64,000 nucleotides of DNA from Ruficoccus sp. ZRK36 (GCF_019603315.1 NZ_CP080649.1:2676176-2740175); one strand, 5' to 3'. Counted from the first letter of the stretch, positions 33,393 through 42,809 are shown. The notes: generated by a model from the sequence alone, not told the origin. Numbers and translations: made by a program.

Positions 33393-36300
33393 ATGTTACA
33401 GAAACTCATTGATTGCGCCCTGCGCAACAAGCTCGTGGTGGTGCTCCTGACGCTCGCCGTGATGGCGAGCGGCTACTGGAGCTACAAGCAGTTGCCCGTG
33501 GACGCATTTCCGGATGTCTCTCCGGCGCTCGTACAGGTCTTTACGGTGACATCCGGGCTCGGCCCTGAAGAGGTTGAGAAGTTCGTCACTTTTCCCGTGG
33601 AGGCCTCGATGAGCGGCCTGCCCGACGTGGAGGAAATTCGCTCGGTCTCGAACTTCGGACTGTCCGTGGTGAGTGTCTACTTTAAGGACGGCACGGACAT
33701 CTACCACGCCCGCCAACTGGTGGGTGAGCGTTTGTCTGAGGCACGCGAGGCGATCCACGATGGCTTTGGAGAGCCACAGATGGGGCCTATCTCAACCGGG
33801 CAGGGGCTGGTGCTCTATTACAACCTCATCGATACCACTGGGCAGTACAGTCTGGAGGAACTACGCAGCATTCAGGACTGGGTGGTGAAGTACAACCTCC
33901 AGACTGTTCCTGGTGTGACTGAGGTGCTCGGCATTGGCGGGCAGGTCAAGCAGTTCCAGGTCAATGTCGACCCTGACGCTCTGCTGCGCTACAATCTGAG
34001 CCTGGGCGAGGTCATCGAGCGCATCAAGGCGAACAACCAGAACGTCGGCGGGCAGTTCATCGAGCACAACGGCGAGATGTTTATCGTCCGCTCGGAGGGG
34101 CTGGTCGGAGACCAGAGAGATCTGGAGCGCATCGTGATCACGCACGAGGACGGCACTCCGGTATACCTGGAAGATGTCGCCACGGTAGACATCGGCGGCG
34201 AGATCCGGCAGGGCATGCAGACCCGCAACGGGGAGGGCGAGGTGGTCTCCGGCATGGTGATCAAGCTCTACGGCTCAAATTCTTCCACGGTGATCGAAGC
34301 GGTGGAAAAGAAACTGGCGGAGATTGAGAAGGCTTTACCCGAGGGCGTGATCATCGACGCGTACTATCAGCAGAAAACGCTCGTGCAGGCCGCTGTCGGC
34401 ACTGTCACCCGTGCGCTGCTTCAGGGGATCGGGCTGGTGGTGCTGGTCCTGCTGGTCTTCATCGGTGGCTTCAGGCCCAGTCTGGTGGTGGCGATTTCGA
34501 TCCCGTTCTCGGTTTTGTTCGCGGCCATCGCGATGTACTACTTTGGCATCTCCGCCAACCTCATGTCGCTGGGCGGGCTCGCAATCGCTATCGGCATGAT
34601 GGTGGACGGGACCATCGTCATGGTCGAGAATTCCGACCGTCTCCTGCGGCAGGCGGATGCGCGCGAATCCAAGTTTCGCGTGATCGCGCGCGCCTGCCGG
34701 GAGGTGGCGCAGCCGATCACCTTTGCGATCCTGATTGTCGTGCTGGTCTTTATCCCGCTGTTCACGCTTCAGGGGGTGGAGGGCAAGATGTTTCGCCCGC
34801 TGGCTTATACCGTGGCGCTGGCCATGTTTGGGTCGCTCATCTACGCGCTGATCGGGGCACCGGTTTACTCCGCTCTGCTGATGCGTAAGCCCCGCCGGAA
34901 AAAGGATGCTGCCCACGGGGAGAGCAGGGATATCTGGATCGTCCGCGCATTAGTATCCGTTTATCGCCCGATCGTGGGACTGTTCGTGCGTGTGCGCGTC
35001 TTGGCGGTTATGCTTTCGGTGCTGCTGCTCGCGCTGGGTGCGTGGATATTCCCCAGGCTGGGGTCGGAGTTCACGCCGCGTCTGATGGAGGGCGACATCA
35101 TTGCCAATCTCACGATGGCGCCCTCGGTCTCGCTGGGGGAGACCATGCGCAACAGCCTGATTGCGGAGAAGCGTCTGCTGACGGTTCCCGAGATCGAGCA
35201 AGCCGTCTCGCGCATCGGTCGAGGTGAGGTCGGCGCCCATGCCGACCCGATCAACACCGTGCACATGATGGTCGTACTCAAACCCAAGGATCAATGGCGG
35301 GCGGGCTTTACCCAAATCGACGTAGAAAACGCCATGCGCGAAGCGCTGGAGGGCATGCCGGGCGTGCAGGTCAATATCACCCAGCCCATCCAGCTCTCCG
35401 TGGACGAGCTCATCGGTGGCTCAAAAGCCCAGCTCGCGATCAAGCTTTTCGGGGCGGACCTGGATGTGCTCAAGGTCAAGGGCGAGGAAATCGCCGACGT
35501 GGTCAACGGCATTGAAGGCGCCGCCGACGTGCAGACCGGCCAGGTTATTGGCTCCCCACAGATCGTTATCCGGCCCGACCGCGAGGCCATCGCCCGGCAT
35601 GGACTCAATCTCTCTGAAGTGCAGGAGCTGATCGAGGCCGCCGTCGGTGGCGTCGAGGCTGGGCAGATCTACGAGGGCGTCCAGCGCTACGATATCTACG
35701 TGCGCTATCAGGAGCAGGCACGTGATTCGCTGGAAGATTTGAGCCATCTGATCGTGCGAACCTCAGAGGGTACACTGATCCCACTGGACGAAGTAGCCAC
35801 GATCGATGAAATCGTAGGGCCTCGACAGATCGTCCGCGAGAACAACCAGCGTTATCTGGAAATCCAGGCCAATGTCGTGGGCCGCGACATCGGAGGTTTC
35901 GTGGCCGAGGCACAGACCGCCATCGAGGCGCAGGTCGAGCTCCCCTCGGGATACCTGGTGTCGTGGGGCGGCCAATACGAGCTCCAGCAGGAGGCGAACA
36001 AGCGCCTGGCAGTCGTCGTGCCGGTCACGCTCGCCCTCATCATGTTGTTGATCTACATGTCATTCGGGTCGGTAAAGAACACAGCGCTTATCCTGCTAAA
36101 TATCCCGCTGGCTCTGGTCGGCGGCGTGGCCGGACTCTGGCTGGCGGGGGAGAATCTCTCTGTGCCGTCCAGTATCGGTTTCATCGCGCTGTTTGGCATC
36201 GCCCTGGGTAACGGGATGGTGCTAATGACTTACCTGAACCAGCTTGTCCGTGAAGGCAAAAACGTGGACGACGCCAGTATCGAAGGAGCCTGCCTGCGCG

Positions 36301-36500
36301 TGCGCCCGGTGCTGATGACCGCAGGGACGACGCTGCTGGGGCTGCTGCCGCTGCTACTGGCTACCGGAACGGGAAGCGAGGTGCAGCGGCCGCTGGCGCT
36401 GGTCGTCATTGGCGGCTTGCTATCCTCCACTGTGCTGACGCTGCTGGTCATTCCAGCACTGTATAAGTGGTTTGCCATTAACCCGAGGCTGGAGGCCTGA
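33393..36500 (+). CDS. CzcA/CusA-family heavy-metal RND efflux pump
   Basis: 1035 residues, the full length of HME-type RND pumps, with 12 membrane helices and two large periplasmic loops. The N-terminus (LIDCALRNKLVVVLLTLAVM) and VDAFPDVSPALVQVFT are classic. Helix 4 reads GLAIAIGMMVDGTIVMVEN, closer to the CusA-like 'AIAIGxMVD' than to the CzcA 'LDFGxIVDG' signature, so Zn/Co/Cd specificity should not be assumed. The neighbours supply the other two pump parts, and the His-rich proteins suggest a divalent or copper-like metal. It exports metal from cytoplasm or periplasm across the outer membrane by proton exchange. Confidence 0.92.
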   Translation: MLQKLIDCALRNKLVVVLLTLAVMASGYWSYKQLPVDAFPDVSPALVQVFTVTSGLGPEEVEKFVTFPVEASMSGLPDVEEIRSVSNFGLSVVSVYFKDGTDIYHARQLVGERLSEAREAIHDGFGEPQMGPISTGQGLVLYYNLIDTTGQYSLEELRSIQDWVVKYNLQTVPGVTEVLGIGGQVKQFQVNVDPDALLRYNLSLGEVIERIKANNQNVGGQFIEHNGEMFIVRSEGLVGDQRDLERIVITHEDGTPVYLEDVATVDIGGEIRQGMQTRNGEGEVVSGMVIKLYGSNSSTVIEAVEKKLAEIEKALPEGVIIDAYYQQKTLVQAAVGTVTRALLQGIGLVVLVLLVFIGGFRPSLVVAISIPFSVLFAAIAMYYFGISANLMSLGGLAIAIGMMVDGTIVMVENSDRLLRQADARESKFRVIARACREVAQPITFAILIVVLVFIPLFTLQGVEGKMFRPLAYTVALAMFGSLIYALIGAPVYSALLMRKPRRKKDAAHGESRDIWIVRALVSVYRPIVGLFVRVRVLAVMLSVLLLALGAWIFPRLGSEFTPRLMEGDIIANLTMAPSVSLGETMRNSLIAEKRLLTVPEIEQAVSRIGRGEVGAHADPINTVHMMVVLKPKDQWRAGFTQIDVENAMREALEGMPGVQVNITQPIQLSVDELIGGSKAQLAIKLFGADLDVLKVKGEEIADVVNGIEGAADVQTGQVIGSPQIVIRPDREAIARHGLNLSEVQELIEAAVGGVEAGQIYEGVQRYDIYVRYQEQARDSLEDLSHLIVRTSEGTLIPLDEVATIDEIVGPRQIVRENNQRYLEIQANVVGRDIGGFVAEAQTAIEAQVELPSGYLVSWGGQYELQQEANKRLAVVVPVTLALIMLLIYMSFGSVKNTALILLNIPLALVGGVAGLWLAGENLSVPSSIGFIALFGIALGNGMVLMTYLNQLVREGKNVDDASIEGACLRVRPVLMTAGTTLLGLLPLLLATGTGSEVQRPLALVVIGGLLSSTVLTLLVIPALYKWFAINPRLEA

Positions 36501-36503
36501 GCC

Positions 36504-36692
36504 ATGTAGTACAATCAAAGCCTACATAGAGCCTAGCTGCCGGGATGAGGTGGCGCTCGCCCTGCACCGTATCGAGGGACTGACCGGGACGAGCTTCTCC
36601 GAAGTACTCGGTTTTTGGCGCGGCAAGGTGGAGGACCGTCATTCTAAACCGAGGCTCCGCAAAATGGAGTGGGGGAAGGTGTCCCTCGAACT
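36504..36692 (+). pseudogene. Remnant of P-II-like (PII-NG) gene, frameshifted and truncated
   Basis: Directly after the pump stop, the frame beginning at 36508 encodes STIKAYIEPSCRDEVALALH, then GLTGTSFSEVLGFWRGK and KVSLELP: the first two thirds of a P-II/GlnB-like protein. An ATG at 36504 is one base out of frame; removing the T at 36507 would give MSTIKAYIEPS. Similarity stops near 36692, within the 3' end of the opposite-strand GH31 gene, so the C-terminal third including BDKGR-type residues is gone. P-II-like genes are known next to CusA/CzcA operons, which supports the identity. Confidence 0.65.
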
Positions 36693-39025
36693 CCCTTCAT
36701 GGTGTGCTGCCACAACTTGGAAAAGTCGTTTTCACCTGCCTCGACCGATGCGCCGTTCACGCGAATTTCATCAAAGGCACCCACGAAGGAGAATGCCGGA
36801 ACAATTTTCCCGTATCTGTCGATTGGCTGTGCCCACTCGACCTCTATGCGCTTTTCACTTATCCGCACGTGGATGTCCATGGTCGAAATGACTCCGTCCT
36901 GGTACGACAGGCTGTCTCCGTCGTCAGCGGTGTAATGGTAAGAAAATTCTCGCTCAGTGCCGGGGCGCCCGACGATGAGGAAATTAACATGGAGCAGGTC
37001 TGTGGCATTCGCGGAGGGCTCATCCTGCCGCAGCGGGATTATTGATCCTTCTCTGAAAAACACCCCGCTTGTTTCGGCATTTTCAGTATACTGCAGCGGG
37101 CTTCCTCCCGTCGTCCACTCGTCCTCGAAGGGCTGATACCAATCCTGCCCAGCGGGTAGGGGGATGCGGCGTTTGGTTTCGTCTTCGGACAGGCAGGGGG
37201 CGTGCAGAATGGAAGGCCCGACCATGAAGGCGTCGTCAACATAGCTCAGGTCAAGCTCATCGCTGCTGTTAAAATCATAGAACAAGGGGCGCATGATGGC
37301 GTCACCCCATTCCTGTTGAGCGATGAACTGCTGATAGAGATAGGGCATCAGCAGGTAGCGCAGGCGAATAAAGGCACGGCAAATCTCCAGCGTCTTCTGG
37401 TCAAAGGCCCAGGGCTCTTGTTTTATGCTGTTGAGGACAGAGTGGTTCCTGAAGAATGGAGTGAGAAAGGCGGCCTTGAACCACGCCCGAAGCAGTTCCG
37501 GGCATGTGTCTCCATCGAAGCCTCCGACATCAGCTCCGTTGAAAGGAATGCCGCTCAGGCTGAGGTTGAGGCAGGTGGGGATCATCATCCGAAGGTAGTG
37601 GAAGTTCGCTACATTATCGCCTGTCCACACCGCCGCGTATTTGCCCCCAGAGAGAAAGTTGGACCGGGTGAGCAGGAATATTCTCTTCTCGGGGTGCGCG
37701 CGCTCAAATCCCTCCCGCGTTGCGCGGGCCATGCCGAGGGCGTACTGGTTGTGGTACGTTTCGTGCGGGTGCTCACCATCCGCACCAAAGCGCATATCGT
37801 AGGGATTACTTTTCCCCGCCGCCGGGTCGTTCATGTCCAGCCAGGCGCCGACGAATCCCTGTCGTGCGAATGTCTCGGCCTGGTCGGCCCACCACTGGCG
37901 GACTTCCTCGCGGGAAAAATCCGGAAACACGGTCAGCCCCGGCCAGACCAACCCGACGAACTCTGTCCCCTCCGGGTTCTTGCAAAAGGCATTCTGAGCA
38001 TGCCCAGTCTGATAGACATCGTAGTCAGGGTCCATCTTCACGCCGGGGTCAATGATGGGGACGACAGGGTGCCCAGCCTTACTCAGTGCCATGACCTCCT
38101 CTGCGAAGTCCGGGTTCTCTGCGGGGTCGGCGGTGAAGACGCGGAAACCGTCCATGTAGTCAATGTCCAGCCATAGCCCGTCAACCGGGATGTCATGCTG
38201 CTCAAAGTCCTCTCTGAGCGCCTGAAGCTGGCTCACCGAGCGGTAACCCCACCGCGACTGTTGGTAGCCCAGAGCCCACAGGGGCGGCCGCGGAGTCGTG
38301 CCCACCATTTGCTGGAACTGTCTTGTCAGTGCCGCCAGGGTAGGAGCCGCCAGGATGAACAAATCAGGCTGGCCGCTCTCGGCTCCGATCAGGATGGCAT
38401 CTTCATCTCCCGTGCATACTTGGGTGAAGCTTTCGATCTTCAGCCGGGCAGCAATGGATAGAAAGGTGGCCTGCGGGTTATTATAAAGCAGGCCGACCCA
38501 GCCAGCTGGCGTCTGGATGATCAGGTAGGGTACCGAAACGTAGTACGGGTCGGGCCGACCTGCCACGATCTGCTCAAGCGGGAAATCGGCGAATACATCG
38601 GTGTTCCAGAATTTCGTGCGAAGGCCTGTGTGCTCGAATCCCGTGACTTTTGACCCCGCCCCGTAGTAGCGGTACTCCTGCTGATGGCAGAAGCGGAACA
38701 TCGATGCGGTGCCACATTTACCAAACGTACGCTGAGGCAAAGACTGGAGCAGTGTCTGCCCATCGGTGTTGCTCAGGTGTATCGCGCCCTCAGGGGTGAT
38801 TTCAAGTTGGTAAGGTTGACCGTCCTCGACGGCTTCCGGATTCAGCTCTGCCTGAGAGTAGTTTTCATCCCAGGACGCACCGCGAACGGTCAGCCGGAAT
38901 ATGCCCGGACGGCAGGTGTTCACCTCCACCGGTCGTGTCTCACCTGCGAATTGGAAATGCGCCTTAGGCTCGTAGCCGCTGGCGAACTGGAAGTTTTGGC
39001 TGAATGGGTATTTGTTAAAGTACAT
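36644..39025 (-). CDS. GH31 alpha-glycosidase (glucosidase/xylosidase-like)
   Basis: A 793-residue family GH31 enzyme without signal peptide. The catalytic barrel has DGLWLDIDYMDGFRVFT, the nucleophile Asp in GAWLDMNDPA (family WxDMNEP; here Asp replaces Glu) and the acid/base Asp in WTGDNVANF. FNGADVGGF and FRNHS follow. N-terminal beta-sandwich (1-230) and C-terminal strands are present. Substrate (alpha-glucoside, xyloside or other) cannot be read. The start is 6 bp after the lyase stop, so they are co-transcribed. The last ~15 residues (RGTPSPTPFCGASV) are read from antisense of a P-II remnant, so the original stop may have been lost. Confidence 0.88.
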   Translation of the reverse strand: MYFNKYPFSQNFQFASGYEPKAHFQFAGETRPVEVNTCRPGIFRLTVRGASWDENYSQAELNPEAVEDGQPYQLEITPEGAIHLSNTDGQTLLQSLPQRTFGKCGTASMFRFCHQQEYRYYGAGSKVTGFEHTGLRTKFWNTDVFADFPLEQIVAGRPDPYYVSVPYLIIQTPAGWVGLLYNNPQATFLSIAARLKIESFTQVCTGDEDAILIGAESGQPDLFILAAPTLAALTRQFQQMVGTTPRPPLWALGYQQSRWGYRSVSQLQALREDFEQHDIPVDGLWLDIDYMDGFRVFTADPAENPDFAEEVMALSKAGHPVVPIIDPGVKMDPDYDVYQTGHAQNAFCKNPEGTEFVGLVWPGLTVFPDFSREEVRQWWADQAETFARQGFVGAWLDMNDPAAGKSNPYDMRFGADGEHPHETYHNQYALGMARATREGFERAHPEKRIFLLTRSNFLSGGKYAAVWTGDNVANFHYLRMMIPTCLNLSLSGIPFNGADVGGFDGDTCPELLRAWFKAAFLTPFFRNHSVLNSIKQEPWAFDQKTLEICRAFIRLRYLLMPYLYQQFIAQQEWGDAIMRPLFYDFNSSDELDLSYVDDAFMVGPSILHAPCLSEDETKRRIPLPAGQDWYQPFEDEWTTGGSPLQYTENAETSGVFFREGSIIPLRQDEPSANATDLLHVNFLIVGRPGTEREFSYHYTADDGDSLSYQDGVISTMDIHVRISEKRIEVEWAQPIDRYGKIVPAFSFVGAFDEIRVNGASVEAGENDFSKLWQHTMKGVRGTPSPTPFCGASV

Positions 39026-39031
39026 AGTATA

Positions 39032-41266
39032 CTAGTGAAGGTCGAAGGTGATGGATCCGCCTGGAGTGATGGGTTGACGGCTGTTGTCCTCGGAGATCAG
39101 GACAATATCCTGCGCTCCCTTGGCGTTTTGGAGCTCATAGCTGACTCCGTCTGCTGACTTTGTCCGGACGAAGTAAACAGTGCTGGTGCTCGATAGCGTG
39201 TAAGTCGTCTCGCCGAGGCTAAAGCTCACCGCGCCGTCCGCTCCGGCCCACTCGGAGCCGTCGTCAGCACGGCCTTGTATCCCCAGCAGAGTGTTTATCT
39301 GGAGTTCCGGAAGGGCCTCGGGCGACCACTTCTGCGGAGTTTGCCCATCAGGTGAGAGCATGAGCTGCCAGGACTTTTCTCCTGCCTCCAGGTTCCACTT
39401 GCCGGGAGCCTTTGCGCTAGCGTTGAGAGTCGGGTGGCCCTGCATGACGGGCATGAGGATGTTGACAAAGCTGGCGGGAGCTTCGGCCTCTTTTGCATAG
39501 ATGATGGTATGCAGCGGGTGCCGCTTGAACGTCCGCCATCCGAGCACGGGGTCCGTTTGACCGGACACGCTGGAAACCTCTAGTGCGCTGCTCTCAAGCG
39601 GGTACAACTCGATGCCTCGCCCCTCGCTGTCATGGGCCGAGACGGCCAGCGTTTCGGCATCGATCTCCGTCGGTGCGTCGAAGTGGAAGAGAGCTTCGTA
39701 GCGGTGATGGCCACTCCCTAGTAGACGGTCCCAGACCACAAACAGAGCCGGCTCCAGGTACAGTACGCTGCGGACATGGCGAATGCTCTTGTCCAGCTCG
39801 CCCTCGTACCCGATCGGCCAATAGTTGCGCCGCTCATAAACGGCCTGCTGATAGCCGGCGTCATAGACACCCTCGGCCAGCACAAACCCAGGGGTGGCAC
39901 ACCATCGGTTTTCGACTTTGGTCTGCGATCCGCTCGCATGCTGTTGCTTGCCATCGACGAGTAGGGTGTTGTGGGCTGCAGTGCCGAGCGCGTAGCTGCG
40001 CCACTCGGAGCTGTCGTAGATACAGTGGCCCGCCTCCGTGAGCAGCTCCCGCCCGCCTACTGACAGTATCAAGCCGAGACGGTCCTGGTGGAAGTGCTCG
40101 ATGCCGGGAGGGCCAGCATCGAACCACAGCGTAAAGTCATCGGGGCTCCATCCACTGCGAAAGATCGCGTAGCCGGCATCCGGGAGCCAATCGCAAAGGG
40201 CGGGAGCTTGCCCTTGATCTCCTCCCGACACCACATAGGAAATTTCCGGGTCGTCCCACAGATCGAGGGATGAGCGCAGCGTGCTTTTTGTATTGAGCGG
40301 CAGACCGTCGTTAAACATCGGGACATTACCGGCCTGGTCCATCATGGCCCGCTCATAGGCGTACATGCTCCGCAGACCCTGCTCAAAGTACGCGCTGGGG
40401 CTTGTCCCGGCCGTTTTCAGTAGGTCCAGCGCCCGACGGAAGCGGGAGATCGTCACGTCGTGGTACCAGGGGCTCAGCTCTTTCTGCGAGCCATCAGCGT
40501 TGACCTGACGGCTCATCTCTTTCTCCAGTCTAGCCAGAGCCTGCTCCCGGTATGCCGGAGAGGCCTTCCACTCCGGGAACAGCATGGCAAGCGTCAGCAG
40601 GCCGAGCGCTTCATTCGCGACCCAGTTCCCCGTCCTGCGGGGGCCGGCCTTGAGCACGCCTGCCAGGTACTCGGCATGCTCCATCGCGGACTTGACGAAA
40701 GTATAGTTTGTGTCCGGCGTGAACGCTTCCGCATCTATGAAGCTGACGTAGGCGTAGGGCCACGTGTCGTCCATGCGTATGGCGGCTTCGAGTGAGCGCC
40801 ATATCAGGGCAGCCTGTTCGGGGGAGTCCTTGGTGGCATCTTGTGCCATCCAGCTTTGCATCTGCTCGACCCAGGCCTGCGTGTAGCGCTCATCTCCCGT
40901 GAGCAGGTAGGCATCGGCCAGCGGGCGCCAGAAGGGCATGCGGTTGATGTAGTATTCGAACTCGCGGGTGTATACAGGTGACTCGGTCGGGACGGGATTC
41001 GCAGTCCAGTTGATAGTCTCTCCGAAGTCGATATAGAGCGGGTCTTCGCGGTACTCTGGTGGGATAATCCCCTGCACCGGAATACGCCCCTCGACGATGG
41101 CGTCAGCGATAGCGACCGGATTTTGCTCAATCCTGGTCTCGTGGAAATGGTTTCTGAAGAGTTCCTGCCACTGCGAGTCTGTGAAGTCCCGGCGATAATC
41201 CAGGTAGAGCGCCTTGGCAGTCTCTGTGTCGTCCGCAGCAAGCGCCTCCTGCACAGGCTCGAGCAT
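39032..41266 (-). CDS. Heparinase II/III-family polysaccharide lyase (catalytic part)
   Basis: 744 residues from ATG 41266. An alpha-barrel (TGNWVANEALGLLTLAMLFP, ELSPWYHDVTISRFRRALDL) precedes the heparinase II/III beta-sandwich with EHFHQDRLGLILSVGGRELL and GTAAHNTLLVDGKQQ, the His/Tyr-rich signature of PL12/PL15/PL17-type lyases of acidic polysaccharides such as alginate or heparin. No signal peptide is present in this frame. The frame stays open upstream of 41266 through EEDFWARIRWDASPMLEPV, which looks like genuine lyase N-terminus, back into the A10 run at 41323-41332. The real protein is therefore probably longer, fused to the upstream exported CBM-like part by a -1 shift. Confidence 0.85.
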   Translation of the reverse strand: MLEPVQEALAADDTETAKALYLDYRRDFTDSQWQELFRNHFHETRIEQNPVAIADAIVEGRIPVQGIIPPEYREDPLYIDFGETINWTANPVPTESPVYTREFEYYINRMPFWRPLADAYLLTGDERYTQAWVEQMQSWMAQDATKDSPEQAALIWRSLEAAIRMDDTWPYAYVSFIDAEAFTPDTNYTFVKSAMEHAEYLAGVLKAGPRRTGNWVANEALGLLTLAMLFPEWKASPAYREQALARLEKEMSRQVNADGSQKELSPWYHDVTISRFRRALDLLKTAGTSPSAYFEQGLRSMYAYERAMMDQAGNVPMFNDGLPLNTKSTLRSSLDLWDDPEISYVVSGGDQGQAPALCDWLPDAGYAIFRSGWSPDDFTLWFDAGPPGIEHFHQDRLGLILSVGGRELLTEAGHCIYDSSEWRSYALGTAAHNTLLVDGKQQHASGSQTKVENRWCATPGFVLAEGVYDAGYQQAVYERRNYWPIGYEGELDKSIRHVRSVLYLEPALFVVWDRLLGSGHHRYEALFHFDAPTEIDAETLAVSAHDSEGRGIELYPLESSALEVSSVSGQTDPVLGWRTFKRHPLHTIIYAKEAEAPASFVNILMPVMQGHPTLNASAKAPGKWNLEAGEKSWQLMLSPDGQTPQKWSPEALPELQINTLLGIQGRADDGSEWAGADGAVSFSLGETTYTLSSTSTVYFVRTKSADGVSYELQNAKGAQDIVLISEDNSRQPITPGGSITFDLH

Positions 41267-41313
41267 GGGCGAGGCATCCCATCTGATCCTGGCCCAGAAA
41301 TCCTCCTCAGAGA

Positions 41314-41991
41314 TCAGCGCTCTTTTTTTTTTCCGAGTACTGGAGTGAGCGGTGTCTGAGGGGCAGCCTCTTCAAACGTTACATGGCTCCAGCAGACGGT
41401 GCCCTGAGTCTGGGCACTGGTTAGCTGTATGTTGACCAGACGTGTCTGTGGCGGAAACTCAACCACTGCGTCGATCTGTGTCCATTCTTCGGGCAGCTGG
41501 GTGGTTTCGATTTGAGCCGGTGGGCCGACGCTCAGCTCCACTTTGTTTCCCAGGCCGATATACAGGTGTTGCCCGAGTTTGGCATCCTGCCCATCAGCGT
41601 TTTTGCACAAAACACGTATGACCAGGCCGGGGGTGTCCGGCTTTACGGCCATACCGGGTTCGGTCTTGATCCAGGCGCTTATCCGGTAGCGTTTGCCTTC
41701 TTGTACGGCTATGGCCTCTGTCGATGAGAATGCATAGCGCGCAAAAGACGCCGAACTCATCGCGACACTGGGCCGATTTTCCGGCCCGTCATGGCTGATC
41801 GAGTACTCGCACTTGCTCTGCGCAGAGCTGGATGGGACGAATAGGTACCAGCCATCCCGGCCCTTCTCGAAAGAGCCATTGTGGAGGAGTTGCTCGCTGC
41901 CATAGCCAGCGCTGCATGTGAAGGTTGCTGCTGCCAGCAGCAAACTCGTCCACGTGCGTTTGCATAAAACCTGAATCGAAAACGAAGCCAT
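41314..41991 (-). CDS. Exported CBM-like domain protein, probably the N-terminal part of the lyase
   Basis: 225 residues from ATG 41991. A signal peptide is visible (about 1-28, TSLLLAAATFTCSAGYGS), then one jelly-roll carbohydrate-binding-like domain: LLHNGSFEKGRDGWYLF, YRISAWIKTEPG and the closing TVCWSHVTFEEAAP, as in CBM4/CBM16-type modules. The frame ends in GKKKER and TGA at 41314, immediately after an A10 run. The -1 frame at that run leads straight into the lyase. So this is either a separately secreted CBM protein or, more likely, the first half of one exported CBM-lyase. Confidence 0.7.
   Translation of the reverse strand: MASFSIQVLCKRTWTSLLLAAATFTCSAGYGSEQLLHNGSFEKGRDGWYLFVPSSSAQSKCEYSISHDGPENRPSVAMSSASFARYAFSSTEAIAVQEGKRYRISAWIKTEPGMAVKPDTPGLVIRVLCKNADGQDAKLGQHLYIGLGNKVELSVGPPAQIETTQLPEEWTQIDAVVEFPPQTRLVNIQLTSAQTQGTVCWSHVTFEEAAPQTPLTPVLGKKKER
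41323..41332 (-). other. A10 run: candidate -1 frameshift/slippage site
   Basis: On the coding strand GGA-AAA-AAA-AAA-GAG runs in the CBM frame; the terminal A-AAA-AAA heptamer fits X-XXY-YYZ. A -1 shift gives AGA-GCG-CTG-ATC and enters the lyase frame; zero frame stops 9 codons' distance or less later (TGA at 41316-41314). A one-A insertion would have the same effect, so transcript slippage, a real mutation or a homopolymer sequencing error are alternatives. Confidence 0.6.
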
Positions 41992-42032
41992 AGAAAACCG
42001 GGTGTGCGTGAATACCGTGGGTGCGATGACGA

Positions 42033-42809
42033 CTAGCGACGTGCCTTCCTGAGGCGTACGAGCAGTCCTACGCAAAGGATGCCGCCCCACAGCGCGAAGT
42101 CTGAAGCTTCGGGGATCGCATTGATACTCACATTGCTGAATGTGATGCTCTTGGCGGCGGTTCCGCTGCTGTCGTTGACGAACGCGATCGTATCAAACGT
42201 CATGCCGCCGGTGGTGGTAAATCCGGTCGTGTATAAATCTGAGCCGTTGAGGGCGACGGTTACATTCACATTGCTGCTCTCGTCGAGAAAGTAGGTGATG
42301 GAGAGGGCGCCGTTGAGCGTGTTGGAATAGCTGCCGGTGTTCGTGGTGTCGGTAGTCCGGTCACTCCCGAAAAACATATCCCCGTCTGTCCCCGTCTCGT
42401 AGGTCGTGTCGGACGAGGTCTGCCTGACGATGACAAAGATACCGGCATCGTTGGATGCTGAGGCATTGAACGCCGAACCATCCTCCAGCGGTGTGCCTCC
42501 GCTATTGAAAAGCCCAACGCGAAACAGCCCGAACCCCTCGGTCTGGTTGAAATTCATGCTCAGGGTCACGCTCTCGCCAGCGCTCATGACGCTCAGCGTG
42601 TCCGACAGGTTTGCTCCAAAGGTGTAGTAGCTGCTGCCGTTGGCGTCCATGGTAACGGCGTCGTTACCGGCATCGACGTCGAGCGTCCCATTGGTGTTAC
42701 TGACGTAGGTCAGGTCGCCTCCGTCTATGATGACAGCATGGGTGGAGGTGACGGTCAGGAGTGAAGCGATTCCGGCAAGGATAAGTTTGGAGCTCAGGTA
42801 TGGTTTCAT
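42033..42809 (-). CDS. PEP-CTERM sorting-domain protein
   Basis: 258 residues: signal peptide (1-25, MKPYLSSKLILAGIASLLTV), a beta-rich Ser/Thr/Gly/Asp-rich body with the look of a LamG/jelly-roll surface protein, and a C-terminal tail INAIPEASDFALWGG followed by a hydrophobic helix and RLRKARR. The P-E motif, helix and basic end are the PEP-CTERM signal processed by exosortase; the motif here is IPEAS, a common Verrucomicrobia variant. It heads the minus-strand CBM-lyase-GH31 operon (41 bp to the CBM start) and is probably displayed or secreted with those enzymes. No catalytic motif seen. Confidence 0.8.
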   Translation of the reverse strand: MKPYLSSKLILAGIASLLTVTSTHAVIIDGGDLTYVSNTNGTLDVDAGNDAVTMDANGSSYYTFGANLSDTLSVMSAGESVTLSMNFNQTEGFGLFRVGLFNSGGTPLEDGSAFNASASNDAGIFVIVRQTSSDTTYETGTDGDMFFGSDRTTDTTNTGSYSNTLNGALSITYFLDESSNVNVTVALNGSDLYTTGFTTTGGMTFDTIAFVNDSSGTAAKSITFSNVSINAIPEASDFALWGGILCVGLLVRLRKARR

